Origin: Benincasa hispida | Lineage: Eukaryota; Streptophyta; Magnoliopsida; Cucurbitales; Cucurbitaceae | Direction of reading: 5' to 3' | DNA: 64,000 nt | NCBI RefSeq assembly: GCF_009727055.1 | Contig: NC_052349.1 | Span: 41,589,652-41,653,651 of the forward strand | Part shown: positions 11,637 to 23,785 of the stretch, piece by piece | Layout of the letters: the number at the start of each line of letters is the position of its first letter | Position numbering within the stretch: the first letter of the stretch is position 1 | Translations under genes and position numbers: made by a program | Notes under the pieces: model-generated | The model's database searches: none | Told to the model about the DNA's origin: nothing | Seen by the model: only the letters and a program-made list of their open reading frames with translations

Positions 11637-12169
11637 TTTTTCTCAAGCTGAAAAGAAGTCATCCTAAGAAAAGTTGATGATGGACCTTATCAAGGTAACC
11701 AAGGAGAAAACCTCTACATTAGAGAGCTCAATCCACACCATATTGGACACCAAGCTAAGACAAATCCATCCAAAATTTGGAGATGCAAATGAGTCAAGTA
11801 GCCACTGCTATGAGCACCATGTAAAAAGGTAAGTTCCCAAATTGCCCAGAGAAAAATCCTAAAGAAGAATGCAAGACAATAACTCTCAAGAGTGGCAAGG
11901 ATTTGAACAGGCCTATGGTAATTGATAAGGATGAGTCAAATGAAGAGGAGGTTGAAACCACCATGGATCATAAGCAAGAAAAAAGGAATTTTACACCTCA
12001 AGAAAAGGTGGAAAATTTTGAGTAGAAAACAGGGAGTACTTCTAACTCTTCATCTTTTGTCCCTAATACTTTATCTTTTCCTCAAAGATTTCAAAAGAAG
12101 AAGATAGATTCACGGTTCTTTAAATTTCTAAATATTTTTAAGAAGTTGCATATTAACATTTCTTTTGCA

Positions 12170-12682
12170 GAGACATTAGAGCAAATGCCAAAATATGCTA
12201 AATTCATCAAAGATATCTTATCTAAGAAGAATGTAATGTTGTGTTACACAAAAAGTTGCCTAAAAAATTAAAGAACCCAGGGAGTTTTTCTATTCCTTGT
12301 CATTTGGGAAATCTTTATGTTACTAAAGCATTATGTGATTTAGGAGCTTCAATTAGTCTAATGCTTCTATCTATTTTCAGGAAGCCCAATATTGGAGAGG
12401 TGCAACCAGCCACAATATCTATGCAATTGTATATTGGAGCTCTTGCATATCCTTAGTATTGTAGAAGATGTATTGGTCAAGGTGGACAAGTTCATATTTC
12501 CAACTGATTTTGTGGTGCTTGACATGGAGAAGGATGCCAACATTCCTATCATTATCGGGACACCATTCTTGGCCATCGGTAGGGCTCTCATTGATGTGCA
12601 AAAAGGCAAGCTAACCTTTAGACTCAATGATGAAGAGGTAAAATTTGATCTTTATAAAACCATAAGCAAACTGGTGAGGTAA
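12170..12682 (+). pseudogene. gypsy A protease (retropepsin), frameshifted
   Basis: The aspartic protease matures gag-pol. The active-site block CDLGASISLM is seen in the frame starting at 12241 (gypsy elements of this lineage use DLGA for the classic DSGA/DTGA). A frameshift near 12440 moves to the frame starting at 12392, with IVEDVLVKVDKFIFPTDFVV and a block near PIIIGTPFLA, and a stop at 12680-12682. Upstream, EQMPKYAKFIKDILSKK (12180-12230) is the usual lead-in. Confidence 0.8.
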
Positions 12683-13177
12683 GTCATGAACACTATGTGG
12701 CAAGTAAGTTGGTTGGTCCCTTCCCTTCTCCTAATAAAAGCTCTTTGAATGATCATTCTAGTTCTAAGATGGAGTATGAAAAATCAAGGAAATAAGCAGG
12801 TTCAAATAGATATGGTTAGTTCTATAAGATCTTCTAAAGATGACACATTAAATTTATTCATAAAGGGGATATTGAGTTGACAAATAAAGAGAATATGCAT
12901 GATATATCTACTGCTAGTGTTAAATTGAAGGATAATTGTCTTTGTGAATGCCAATGTGGACAAAAACTTTGGATTTCATGGAATTCTGTGAATGATGTAA
13001 CAAAACCACCTTAAGATCTGGCATAATGAATGAGCCCCGTCTAGCTAAAAACTTTAAACCAAGCACTTATTACAACCCATGTATTATTGCTTTCTTTATT
13101 TTCATTTTTTGTTTTTGGTTGTTTATTTTTGTTTTAAAAATACTAGAGTTACTCATGTGCTTTTGTATTTTTCAGGA
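12683..13177 (+). other. Remnant 3' region of gypsy A; RT and integrase missing
   Basis: After the protease there is no RT, RNase H or integrase. Sequence near 13030-13075 (GAGCCCCGTCTAGC) resembles the post-integrase region of Athila-like elements, so about 3 kb of pol seems deleted. TTTTGTATTTTTCAG (13161-13175) looks like a splice acceptor of the kind that precedes the third ORF in Athila. Element E starts at 13178. Confidence 0.5.
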
Positions 13178-13185
13178 TGTTGGTT

Positions 13186-13211
13186 GATAGCTTGTAGAAA
13201 TACAAGCTATC
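13186..13211. repeat. Perfect hairpin at the start of the E LTR
   Basis: GATAGCTTGTA, the loop GAAA, then TACAAGCTATC: an 11-bp perfect stem with a 4-base GNRA-type loop, within the first 35 bases of the LTR. Confidence 0.9.
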
Positions 13212-14079
13212 GCAACCTTTTACTTAGAATAATGAGGGTAGATGAGCAGAATATGTGATGATAATACTAAGAATTCATGTAAAATAGTAAACTTGCGTTG
13301 ATTTACACTAAAAATCCAAGCTGACCCCATATCATACGTTATCATGCGTCAAAGTGTCTATTTTGTAGTTATCGCACGAGTTAATCGCATGCATTGATCT
13401 CACTGAAGAAAAATAGGACGCATGCACTACCGCAACTACAGAATGATATACATAATAAAAGTATGATCGCAAAGAGTGGGTGGAATGAATTGATCCTTCA
13501 GAAGAAACGAATATGATCGCATACCTTGGGATATCTGAGCTGCACAGCAGATCTTCTGACAGGCGATCAGATCATGATGACACTCTCACTTACTGCGTCA
13601 GTGATGGTGGCTAATCAGAGCGGGAATTATCAAAGTTATCAGTGTTAGGCTCTAAAAATAGAGCCTTGGTGCCAATGTTCATATATCCGCCTTCTACCTT
13701 GAGCAAATTCCTGTGATCACAGACGAGAGCATAAGCAAGAATTTCTCTGAGAGTTCTTCACTTCCACAACCACCTCCGATTGACGATCGGAGTTTCGCTA
13801 GAGATAGAGCTCGAGAGCTTCTACTCCATCGCCCATCCATTATACCACCAACAATCTTGACATACATCAGATGGAAGCAAGAGATTGCCTACATCTAGCC
13901 TTCCACCTCTCTTTCTCACCTCTATATTATATTACATTTTGGGTTAAGATATTAATACATTTATAATCAATGCATCTCTCTAATTTCTTCAGCATCATTT
14001 CCATTATCTACTTCTATTTTATCACTTTTTCTTCACCACCATGAGCTAATTGCGCATCACAAGAATCATCACACATTCA

Positions 14080-14386
14080 ATCATGCGTCATAGAGATATG
14101 ACACATGTAGCTGACTACCGAGAGGTGTGCGATGCACGAGTGTAGTGAGTCAATCCTTGTTTGCTTAGCACAAGGCTATCGCAATGCTTGTCTATGATTG
14201 CTAATAAAACAAGTAGTTATAACCAACTTTCCGAGAGTGTAAGTAGTTGTGGAACTCACTAAGCAAAGTAAGAAGTGTTCCTAAAGATAGAAATAACCTT
14301 ATGTTCAACGCAACATCAAGCATTCGTCATAGAGATATGACATATGTAGCTGACCACCGAGAGGTGTGCGATGCATGAGTGCAACA
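14080..14386 (+). repeat. Direct repeat inside the E LTR
   Basis: Two blocks of about 65 bp start near 14080 and 14321. Shared words are GTCATAGAGATATGACA and CCGAGAGGTGTGCGATGCA; the copies differ at a few bases. The offset is about 240 bp. Confidence 0.8.
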
Positions 14387-16786
14387 AGCTGGGATTACCC
14401 TTGCAACCAAACTTAGGGACTTGGCGATGTCTCCTCCTCAATCCTGCTTCTCCATGCACCTTATTACACATTAACAGCTGCTATGTCTTAAACTATTCTT
14501 ATAGTAGACTTCAATTGCTCACTATCTGTTTAGCTAGGAGTAGAAGTATCGCATAGTTAATCAACTTCTCTCTTTTTATTTTTATTTTTGCCTCAAACAC
14601 ATCACTTTACATTCCTCTTTTAGTTGCAATCCTCGTGTTCGACCTCGGATCGTCTCGAAAAAACTTACAAACTTGTTATACTTGGTGAAAGAGCAAGAAA
14701 ACTTGTGATAGGAATGCATGATCATCGTATACACACTTAACGCATAACCATACTTATCATACCAATGCATGACCATCGCATGACCATTAACGCATATCGA
14801 CTTATCTTCAACGCAACATTGGTTATTATAGAAGTACTCTTTCTACTAGTTTTTCGATGGACTCCTACACACTCCAAGGCTTGTATCTCTTTGTTCTATT
14901 CTTTTCATGCATTGAGGACAATGTATAATTTTTTGTTTGGGATGAGGTGTCCTTCATACTTTTGTGCTTTGTTTTTATCCTGATATGCATGTTATTTTGG
15001 AATTAACGAGGATATGCAAGTTGATTTGATTGATTTGGAAATTGAAGAAATTTTTTGAAATTAAGCTTTGAAATTTTGATGAAAGTCCCTTTTTATGTGC
15101 TTTTGATGCTGATTGTCAACGATGAAACTTGAATATGTATAATGGATGACTTATTGTGGAGTTAGGATGACATTATCTTGAGTTATGATCTATTTATGTC
15201 CCTCTTTGAGTCTCCCATATCATGAGCATATAGTCACTTCAATTTAGAAACGTTAACTAAAAGAATGATTAAGTTGAGTATATTTTGTTGTCACCCTAAA
15301 GGTCCCACTAGTTAGAGAGTTGATATGCATGATAGTTTGTAATATTTGACTAAGGAGAAAGAAAAGAATATCAGGTTGCCTATAGAAAAAGAGTGATCAC
15401 TCATTACCATATGCTTAAAAGAAACATATTTTATGAATTATGTAAACTTGTAATGGGTATGCATCCAAACTATACGACGCATGGAAGATACATTCGACTT
15501 GTACGATCTACATCAAATAATCAACTTGCAGGCATGGGCATCTGATTGACGATGTCAGATAGAAGTAGAGTGGTAAGCGGCTATCTCAGGGTATGGAATG
15601 TAATGAAATCACATCACCAAGTGGCTAAGTGATTGCTTATATTAGGAGAAGCTACCTGCAAGAGAAAGAGTTAGAAAATCAGATAGTAGATAGTTAGAAA
15701 ATAGTTAGTCTTCACCTCTATCGTCTGCAAGCAAGGAATAGGAGGGACGACCACTATCTTCCACCATTGAAAAAAAAAAGGTGTTGTCAGGGAGAAGCTC
15801 GAGAGGGACATCTCCTTCAGCTTTTTCATCAAGTTGGCTAAAGCAAGCAATAAAAACAAGCCAAAGAGGACAAGAGATTGAACTCTATGACTTGACTTCT
15901 TCCTTTATATTTGCACTTTCATTTACCATTTCACTAATTGAACTAAGAGTATTTATATTAAACTTATATCTTTAATTCAATCTCATTTTTTATCATTCTC
16001 CATACTTCCATCTATTTATTTTCTAAGTTATTTGTGTTTGTGAACTTTCTGGCTTGATGAATGCATAAAGTTTATGCTTGAATCTACCTCATTAATTGAT
16101 TAGAGTGAAAAAACAGTTAAGTCACTCGAGACAGTATTTAATTGTTGAACGCATGAAGCAATTTTAAAGATAAAATTGTTCATGTTTTTTGTCTATTCTT
16201 TGTAATTAACGCATGCACCCTAGAGATAGGATTAGTGTGGCTACCGCATCAAGAGATGTTTAACATAAATTAAAGAATAGATTTCTAATGCATCCCATAT
16301 ACACTTAGATTTATACTCAATGTCATTGTGCTCGTATAGGCTTGTTGTTCTTCTTAGTAGATCAATGTATACCACCTACGCATAAGTCATTCATCCACGA
16401 CCATTTTTTCCTCTCTAAACTCCTATATCCTCTTGCATGAGGCCAGTAGTTAGTGTAAATAACCAACAACTATCAAGTAATTAGGAACCATCTACAATAG
16501 ATTCAAAGACCAACTCTGCATTAGTAACTCTAAAATCCATGCATTCGACCTTAAATTTACCAGGACACTTACGCTAGGTTTGTACTTGGATTTTTCTTAA
16601 GAAGACTTGTATGCATTAGTAAGGTGTGCAGGCATATCTTCAATCCAACGCATAACATCTTTTGCATACCAAGGAATAGATTAAATATTCTCATCATTTA
16701 CCATCACAATCATGCATTCTCATCATCATTCATCATCCTTCACCTTTATTCATCATTATTGAGAATAGAAATAAGCAAACAAGTTT

Positions 16787-16805
16787 TTGGCATCGTTATC
16801 AGGGA
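16787..16805 (+). other. Primer binding site of gypsy E (tRNA-Asp type)
   Basis: TTGGCATCGTTATCAGGGA matches the plant Athila/Tat-type site TGGCGCCGTTGCCGGGGA with a few transitions. It lies right after the LTR end and about 100 bp before gag. Confidence 0.75.
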
Positions 16806-16906
16806 TTCTAGTAACGTAGATAAACGGAATTTGGATTTTGTATCTTTTTGCAGAAACCTTTAGTTGAAGATGTATTACAAGTTAAGCTTGGACTTGTAAA
16901 TGTTTT

Positions 16907-18522
16907 ATGAGCGGAGAGAACACTTCTGAACTCAGATATGACCCCGAGATTGAAAAGATTTTTAGACGAAGAAATAGATCAAATCAATGTTAAAGGTTAA
17001 GGCAAAGAGAAATCACAAACAACCAAAATAACCAAAACTTGCATCAACAGCTTACTAATGCTGCAGTAAATCTGATATTCGTGGTGAACAACAACACGCG
17101 TCCAATGCATGAATATGCATCACTAGTGTTGTATGATTTTTTTCCCTTTGATCATCTATCCAACGCCTGACGGGACCATGTTTGAAATGAAATTTGTCAT
17201 GTTACAGATGCTACAAATTGTAGGATAGTTTGGTAGACCCCGCGACGAAGACCCTCATGCTCATATCAAATTCTTCCTAGAAACTTGTAATTCATTCGTG
17301 ATTCCTGGAATCACGCCCGAAGCAATCAGATTATCCTTGTTTCCATATTCACTTTGAGATGACGCCAAGCAATGGCAAGCTCTTCGGAGCCGGACGAAAT
17401 AACAACATGGGACAAGTTAATAGAGAAGTTCATGCAAAAGTACTTCCCTCCCACAGTCAACGTTAGGAGGCGTTAAGAGATTATAAACTTTGAGCAAAGA
17501 GAATCTGAAACACTTAGTGAAGCATGGGAGAGATTTAAAAGATTGGTAAAAAAATTGTCCTAACCATGGACTGTTGCTCACTATAGAGATGGAGACCTTT
17601 TATGGAGGATTCAATAGACCATCCTAGATGGCAACAGATGCAGCCACCATAGGCAGCATTACGTATAACTCGTACAACGAGGCCAAGGAAATTTTGGATA
17701 GGATTTCCAAGCACAACATGGATTGGGTTGATGATTCTTATGACTCTAGAATAGACAATAGGAGGCGATAACATAATGTGAGTGATAACAACGCAATACT
17801 ACTCTTTCAGCACAAGTGGCCACAATGACTAACTTGTTGAAAATTTTATCTATGAATAATGTAGTTCAAACATAGAGTCGGCAACAAATCAACGCATTCG
17901 GACAATCCATGGTAAGCTGTATGGGTTATGGAAAGTCACATTCCTATAACGATTTCCCTAATCTGCAATCAGTCTGTTTCATAAAGAATAATTCATTCAA
18001 CACATATAATCTCGGATGGAAAAACCATCCAAACTTTTCTTGGGGAGGTCACCAACAGGGTCAACACCATTCTGGAACGCATCAGCAGCATAGGCAAGGG
18101 TCACTGCCTGGATTCCAGCCCATGTAGTAATAGCCACAACATCGATCTTTTAACAGGGGGGCAATGCGTCAAGTTCATCTTCTCCGCTTGAAAACCTATA
18201 AGAATATATAGCCCAAAACAATGGGTTGTTGAAAAGTCAAGCGTCGTCGATCAAAAATCTGGAGATGCAAGTTGGGCAAATTGCTAGCGAGCTGAAGAAC
18301 CGACTGCATGGATCATTGCCTAGTAATACTAAAGCACTAGGAAACAATAATGGAAAGGAACAATGTCATGTAATGATATTATGTAGCGGTAGACCATTTG
18401 TAGAAGAGAAGAGAGACCCAAGAAAAGATCATCATCCTTCAACGCCTGAAGACACACCTCAAGCAACTACGACATTTAAGAGAGTTCAACCAGAAAGCGA
18501 ACCTGGCTCTGATATTCATTCT
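16907..18522 (+). pseudogene. gypsy E gag, many stops
   Basis: ATG at 16907 opens a frame with YDPEIEKIFRRRNRSN, the N-terminal signature of Athila-type gag. Further blocks in shifting frames include the PLYxF-like core around 17150-17500 (GTMFEM, WEDKLIEKFMQKYFPP style). A degenerate zinc-knuckle area near 17909 shows CMGYGKSH, where CxxC has become CxxY, followed by NTYNLGWKNHPNFSWGG. The C-terminal part (18226-18522) has LEMQVGQIASELKNR. Stops in several places make it a pseudogene. The frame in the first core block is inferred from similarity only. Confidence 0.75.
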
Positions 18523-18599
18523 TAGCCGATAACATCTAGTGCAAAGGTACATGAGGTGCGCCTGAATGCACCATTCCCCAAACACTTACAGAAAAAGAA

Positions 18600-19481
18600 T
18601 GACGAGAAGTAGTTTAAACACTTCCTTGAGGTTATTAAGCAACTGCACATCAATATCCCTTTCATTGAAGCATTAGAACAAATGCCTAGTTATGTGAAGT
18701 TCTTAAGGGATATCTTGTCGAAGAAAAGAAATATCAGTGAGCTTGAATCCGTGGCATTAACGCAGGAGTGTAACACATTAATCAATAGAAAAATTCTTGA
18801 AAAACAAAGAGATCTAGGCATTCTCACTGTCCCATGTCCAATAGGAGGAATAAATGTGGGGTATGCGTTATGTGATTTGGGAGCCAATATCAACCTGATA
18901 CCCCTCCCAATTTTCAAGAAACTTGAAATTGGTGAATCATGCCTACCACGGTAATGTTTCAACTCGTTGATAGATCAATCACATATCCAGAAGGAAAAAT
19001 TGAAGATGTACTAATAAAAGTTGAAAATTTCATCTTTCTGATAAACTTTATCATTTTGGATTATGAAGTTGATATGGGCATCCCAATCATTCTTAGACAC
19101 TCGTTTCTAGCCACCGAAAAAGTTCTGATTGATGTGCACAAACGGGAACTAACTATGCGTGTGGATAACCAAGAAGTAAAATTGAATGTGTTAAATGCAT
19201 TGAAGTTCCTAGACGAAGTAGGATCTTATCGACTTATTGAATCAACTCAACTACCTAAGGAAGAGGACCAAAAAATGGACCAAGAAATGGACCAAGGCTG
19301 TGAGGTCCATGCATTGAGTGAAAGCACGAGAAAGTTTGAGCCACTATGTCTGGATGAGCAAAAGTCAAAACCAAAACTCCTACCTCTAGAAGAGCAGCCA
19401 ATGCTTGAGCTCAAACATCTCCCAGATTATCTAAAATATACTTTCCTTGGAAAAAATAATAATTTACCAGTTATAATTTAA
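18600..19481 (+). pseudogene. gypsy E protease and spacer
   Basis: EQMPSYVKFLRDILSKKR leads into the protease. The active site reads CDLGANINLIPLPIFKKL (near 18868-18925). A frameshift near 18945 moves to an open frame of 180 codons with QLVDRSITYPEGKIEDVLIKV and ILRHSFLATEKVLIDVHK, the flap and C-terminal protease blocks. It is followed by an acidic spacer up to LEHLPDYLKY-like text (LKHLPDYLKYTFLG), which marks the RT junction in this lineage. Confidence 0.8.
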
Positions 19482-19960
19482 GCTAAATTATCTCTTACTA
19501 ATGAAAATCTTTTATTGCAGATACTCAAGAAGCATACATGTGGGATCGCGTTGACGTTGGCTGATATCGGAGGAATCAACCCATCTTACTATATGCACAA
19601 AGTCAAATTGGAAGAAGGAAAAATTGGATCGATTGAGCCCCAACGTAAGCTCAATCCCATTATAAAAGAAGTGGTGAAGAAAGAAATTATCAAATGGCTT
19701 GACGCAGGGGTTATTTACCCCATTTTTTTATAGTAGCTGGGTACGTCTAGTTCAATGTGTTCCAAAGAAAGGTGGCACAACTGTGGTGATTAACAATAAC
19801 AATGGGTTAATTCCATCCAGAACTGTTACTGGATGGCGTAATTGCATGGACTACAGAAAGTTGAACGCATCAATTAAGAAAGACCACTTCCCACTCCCCT
19901 TCATTGACCACATGCTTGATCGATTGGCCAAGAAGGAGTTACACTGCTTATTGGATAGAT
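19482..19960 (+). pseudogene. gypsy E reverse transcriptase, N-terminal part only
   Basis: Blocks visible are the start of RT (LADIGGINPSYYMHKVKLEEG, slightly altered), KEIIKWLDAGVIYPI, then after a frameshift near 19730 VQCVPKKGGTTVV, GWRNCMDYRKLNASIKKDH and FPLPFIDHMLDRLA. It stops at LHCLLD, just before the block that leads to the YxDD active site. The rest of RT, RNase H and the integrase core are missing. Confidence 0.85.
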
Positions 19961-20007
19961 ATAAAAGGAAAATAATAAGCGTTGACCAACGCATCGGTAA
20001 GAACGAG

Positions 20008-20246
20008 CTTTTTGTTGTAAAAAAGTTTTGCTATTTAATTCGCATTTGAGATTGTTTCCTGGAAAACTTAAATCCAAGTGGTTTGGACCATTTATTATCA
20101 AGGAAGTCTTTCTTGACAGAGCCATGGAGCTTACTCGAGAGGATGGCACCAATGCCTTCAAAGTAAATGAACAAAGAGTCAAGCCATACGTTGAAGGGAA
20201 CGCAGAATGTTGGAAAGCAATCATCGAGCTACGTGAGCCTGTTTGA
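20008..20246 (+). pseudogene. gypsy E integrase C-terminal domain
   Basis: KVLLFNSHLRLFPGKLKSKW, then GPFIIKEVF and FKVNEQRVKPY form the GPY/F-type chromatin or DNA-binding tail of gypsy integrase. It follows the RT fragment after about 50 bp of unrelated filler, so an internal deletion of the pol core joins the two. The stop is at 20244-20246. Confidence 0.85.
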
Positions 20247-20761
20247 AGCTTGAAATTGTCCTTCCATGCAATCAAATACAAATATTCTAGGGACGCTTCC
20301 TTTTCCTTATTTTTTTTCTTTTTATATATCATGTTTCTTTTATGTTCTTATTTGAGTCATGGTTTGGTAGAGAAGTTTTTAAGTTTGTCTTTTGAATGAT
20401 TTCTTTAAAACCAACTTTGTGGATTCTTAAAATTTTGGGTGTTTGGATTGAGGCATTAGAGTTAGGCTAATGCATACCCATGCGTTCGAAGAAAAACAAA
20501 TGTTATATTGGGGGATGAACCACTTGAGTGTTTTGGTGGCCCAAGGCACATCACTTCAGATTCACATTTAATGTGTAGTCATACTGTCACGTGCAAACTG
20601 AAAAAGAGTCACGACTGTCCCTACTTTCTCTCTCCTTATTCATTTTCTATAAAAGGGTTGAAATTTAATATCTTCTTATTCTTCCTATTTTTGATCTCAC
20701 GTTCCCTAATTTCTTCTTTCGATTGTTCCCAGAGATCTTTCGAGCTCCCTAACTGGAAATA
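20247..20761 (+). other. gypsy E post-pol spacer with a TATA-like site
   Basis: Between integrase and the trailing ORF there is no coding sequence. TATAAAAG (20648-20655) precedes the ATG at 20762 by about 110 bp, and TCACGTGC lies near 20588. These could form a promoter for the downstream frame, as proposed for third ORFs of plant gypsy elements; this is inference. Confidence 0.35.
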
Positions 20762-21750
20762 ATGTTAGATGCTTCAAAATGCCAAAACGAGTCATTAAGC
20801 TTCGTTGGAGACAACCCGGTAAGCTCATTCTCCATTCCATCCATTTCTCCATTCCCACCTTCATCTCCATCTTCACCATCAAAACCTACTGCCCCAGCCA
20901 AGAAATTACCAATTCGTCTTCCTCTAGGAAGGCCATCGTCCAGCTAAACCCTCAACCCAAATAACGCCAACGAAGCCTCCTCAACGACCGTCACCTCCTC
21001 AAAAACCTTTCAAAACCAAAACCTTCCATCTCCCCGAAATCCAAAAATCCCAAGTCCACAACTCCCTCCAAATCGATGCGGCAGCCTGCATCGAAAGGCT
21101 TTGCCAAATCAGATGTCGTAAAGCAATAACAAAAGCCAGCCCCTCCATCAACCATTCCAACCATCACACCCCAACATACTGATGCATGACCCCACCCGTA
21201 AACACCTAAGAACAACACCATCGTCTATCGTGCATCCAACAATATCCTTAATTGTCGAGCTCTTAGCCACCATTTTTTCCCATCAAGATGGCCTCTTTTT
21301 CTCTCGTATCCACACCCAAATTTTCGCGTACACCATCTAACTCACCCCCTATTACGCCACCACCGCCATCGATTGATCCTTCAAGTTTCAACAGCCTTAC
21401 ATTAGAACCAATTGCACAACCAAACCTCAGCGAGCTAGCTTAAAGAGATGAGCAAAAGGTCTTTGGACCAATCTTAGCCAGCCTTGACCAAAGGCAATTC
21501 TTGGAAATGGATCAGATGGTGTGTCAAGAGGCTGCTGACGCATTGGCTGAAAACAAGCCAGAGAGAAATTTTGAAAGTGTAGCAGGCCCAGTAGAGAAGG
21601 AGATGGATGATGTTGACCGTTATGACATTATGTTGGAAGAAGAAATGGTTGAAGAAGAAAGGGAAGAAAGATCGCAATGAGTTAACCATGCGATAGTCGA
21701 CCCTAACACATCATTATCACACCTATCAGATGTGAATGAAGGGTTCTTAG
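20762..21750 (+). pseudogene. gypsy E trailing ORF after pol, broken
   Basis: Open frames start at ATGs 20762 and 20779 (MPKRVIKLRW), rich in Ser, Pro and Lys, then break. A later open stretch, about 21444-21680, is acidic (VEKEMDDVDRYDIMLEEEM) and ends in TGA. Reading on in that frame gives NEGFLV up to 21750, where solo LTR F interrupts it. After removing F it continues QFQAEKEGY and stops at about 23762. Such an ORF after pol is usual in Athila-like elements; no envelope features such as a clear membrane segment are seen. Confidence 0.5.
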
Positions 21751-23731
21751 TGAAGGAAATCGTACACGAGGATTTCCATGAGCAGCGAAAAGATCATTCC
21801 AAACTACAATCAACTATGAACTTTACAAATTATAGTCATAAAAAGAAACAAATGATTATGCATTCATTATAGAAATTACAGCATGATAATACAAATGATC
21901 AAGGAGAAATGCTACACACATTTGTAGACTCATTGCCAAGTTCCTTGATCACGAACGCTCAAACACAGCAACCTCGAACGCTCGTCCAACATGATCGTTA
22001 CACTGCACAAACACCCACACTCGAACTCAGCGATCGCCTTGGTTACGAACACCTCAATAGCACGAACAACCTCTACAGAACCTCGACGGTGTTGAGTTGA
22101 GTATGACACCACCAAGAAGACTACCTTGGTATTCTCGGGGTGAGAATCCAGAGGGTGGGCTCTGTGTGGACTTGGTTTGAGGCAGAAGACGAAGGAAACA
22201 ACAATCGTGTAAATGATTGAGCAAGTGGCAGAAGGTTGAACCTATCGTATAGGTCAATGCCCAATCGTAGCTAAGCGATCGTCTAGCAAAAGGTAAGTGG
22301 TTGTTTAGCTCATCGCTTAGCTGCATGTCTGTCGCCTACAAACACTACACGATCGTTTAGCTCGCTCCAAGTTGTCGCTTAGTAAATCCTATTTACTTGA
22401 CAACTTTCATGAGATTATTTTTTTACAGAAAAATCTCAAATTCACAAAATTTCACCTTGCTAAAATTAGGAAAACAATTTTCCTTTTATCTCACGGTTAC
22501 CATGAAAGCACTAATAACCTCCCACTCAATTGATTATTAGAGAAAAAGATTTAATTATCCAATAATTAATATTATTATAAATATAAATGATAACCAACTT
22601 ATCATACTATATTTATAATCTATAGTTTGAATATTTCATCGCATGAAACATATAAACCATAGCTCTTTTTCTATTCCATGATATTTAATGTAAATCTCAT
22701 TTACATTAGCTCCTCACTAGATGTATCTCATACATCATACCGATCATATCATATATAATTGAATTACCTTTTGTCAATTTGAATATTTCAAATCAACACC
22801 AAGAACTGATCCTCAACTACCATGCACTCCACTAAAGACCGACAACTGAACTCTCCTACCACAGGTCCACAGATATATTATGTGTCCTCTTAACCAATCA
22901 GCAGCATGACAACCTTCACAGATCGCTCGTAAGTATAGCTCGGCCAATAACCGTTATGCCCCTGTAGTTACATCTAACTCCTTAAGTACCATTGATCCCT
23001 CTAAATGAACATACTATGCAAGTCCTCTCTTCCAAAGAGAAGTTGTGGCCACTATATTTAAGCCCCAAAATCAACCCTTAAGGGAGCAATCTCTCTATTA
23101 TCTCTTCTTCAAGAAAAAAGTGAATTCCATCTTATGGATTGAGTTCCCAACTCTCAAATCAGACAATTACTAAAAAAAGGTAAGCATGTTGAGTTGGCAA
23201 TCTGACCATTCCCACCCATACTAATAAAAGGATCGCCCTCAAAGGCAAGAGTTCACAAAGCACTCAGGATTGGGTCATGTCACCTATGGTCATTTATGTG
23301 AAATGTAAGTCTCTAGTATCAACGGCGTTATATACGGAGTCTAGTCATCTCGTGGTCCGGTCTTATACAAACTCTTTGTATAGACACCCCCGCGTCGCAC
23401 GACTCCACATGAATGGTCAGGATCTACCATCTGTAGTAGTTTACAACACTTCCAAACCTCTATAAAGTGGGTCATATCCGTAGTGTCACCAGGATCAAGT
23501 ATCCTACCTTAATCCTTATACTACAGACCTATTTAGGTTATCACTTAAGGCATGATCCACTTGTATATAACATATACATGCTTAAATTCACATAAGATAA
23601 CCACGAAGCTTTGTTTATTGGATATGAGTAAATGCCAGAATGAAATAACATTTATTTTATTCATCAAACAATGTGTATCATTACAAATAACGAGACTCCG
23701 GGAGAATTAGGACACCAATCCCAACACTTAG
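21746..23731 (-). mobile_element. Copia solo LTR F (21751-23726), minus orientation, TSD CTTAG
   Basis: Ends on the + strand are TGAAGGAAATC and ATCCCAACA, the same family as B and the C LTRs. Perfect CTTAG duplications lie at 21746-21750 and 23727-23731. No internal coding sequence is present. It sits in the trailing ORF of gypsy E, so it came after E. Confidence 0.88.
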
Positions 23732-23785
23732 TACAATTTCAAGCAGAAAAAGAAGGTTATTAATTCAAGAAGAATAAGAGAATGA
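23732..23785 (+). other. Last stretch of gypsy E before a breakpoint
   Basis: TACAATTTCAAGCAGAAAAA continues the E frame after solo LTR F. At about 23785 the sequence changes to minus-strand copia RT. The 3' end and 3' LTR of E are missing. Confidence 0.6.

Larger units (their letters stand above)
13178..16781 (+). repeat. 5' LTR of gypsy E (about 3.6 kb)
   Basis: It begins TGTTGG (13178; a second possible start is TGATAG at 13185) and ends CAAACA just before a tRNA-Asp-type primer site. Near its start is an 11-bp perfect inverted repeat. Two copies of a block of about 65 bp containing GAGATATGACA and CGAGAGGTGTGCGATGCA lie at 14080-14150 and 14321-14385. Words such as CGCATGA recur through it. 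No open frame inside resembles a known protein. No second copy of this LTR is in the window except a short inverted scrap at 25746-25912. Confidence 0.65.

Noticed and set aside
20762..21680. Retroviral envelope gene in gypsy E
   Set aside because: Only a broken Ser/Pro-rich and acidic ORF is seen, with no convincing signal peptide or transmembrane segment.
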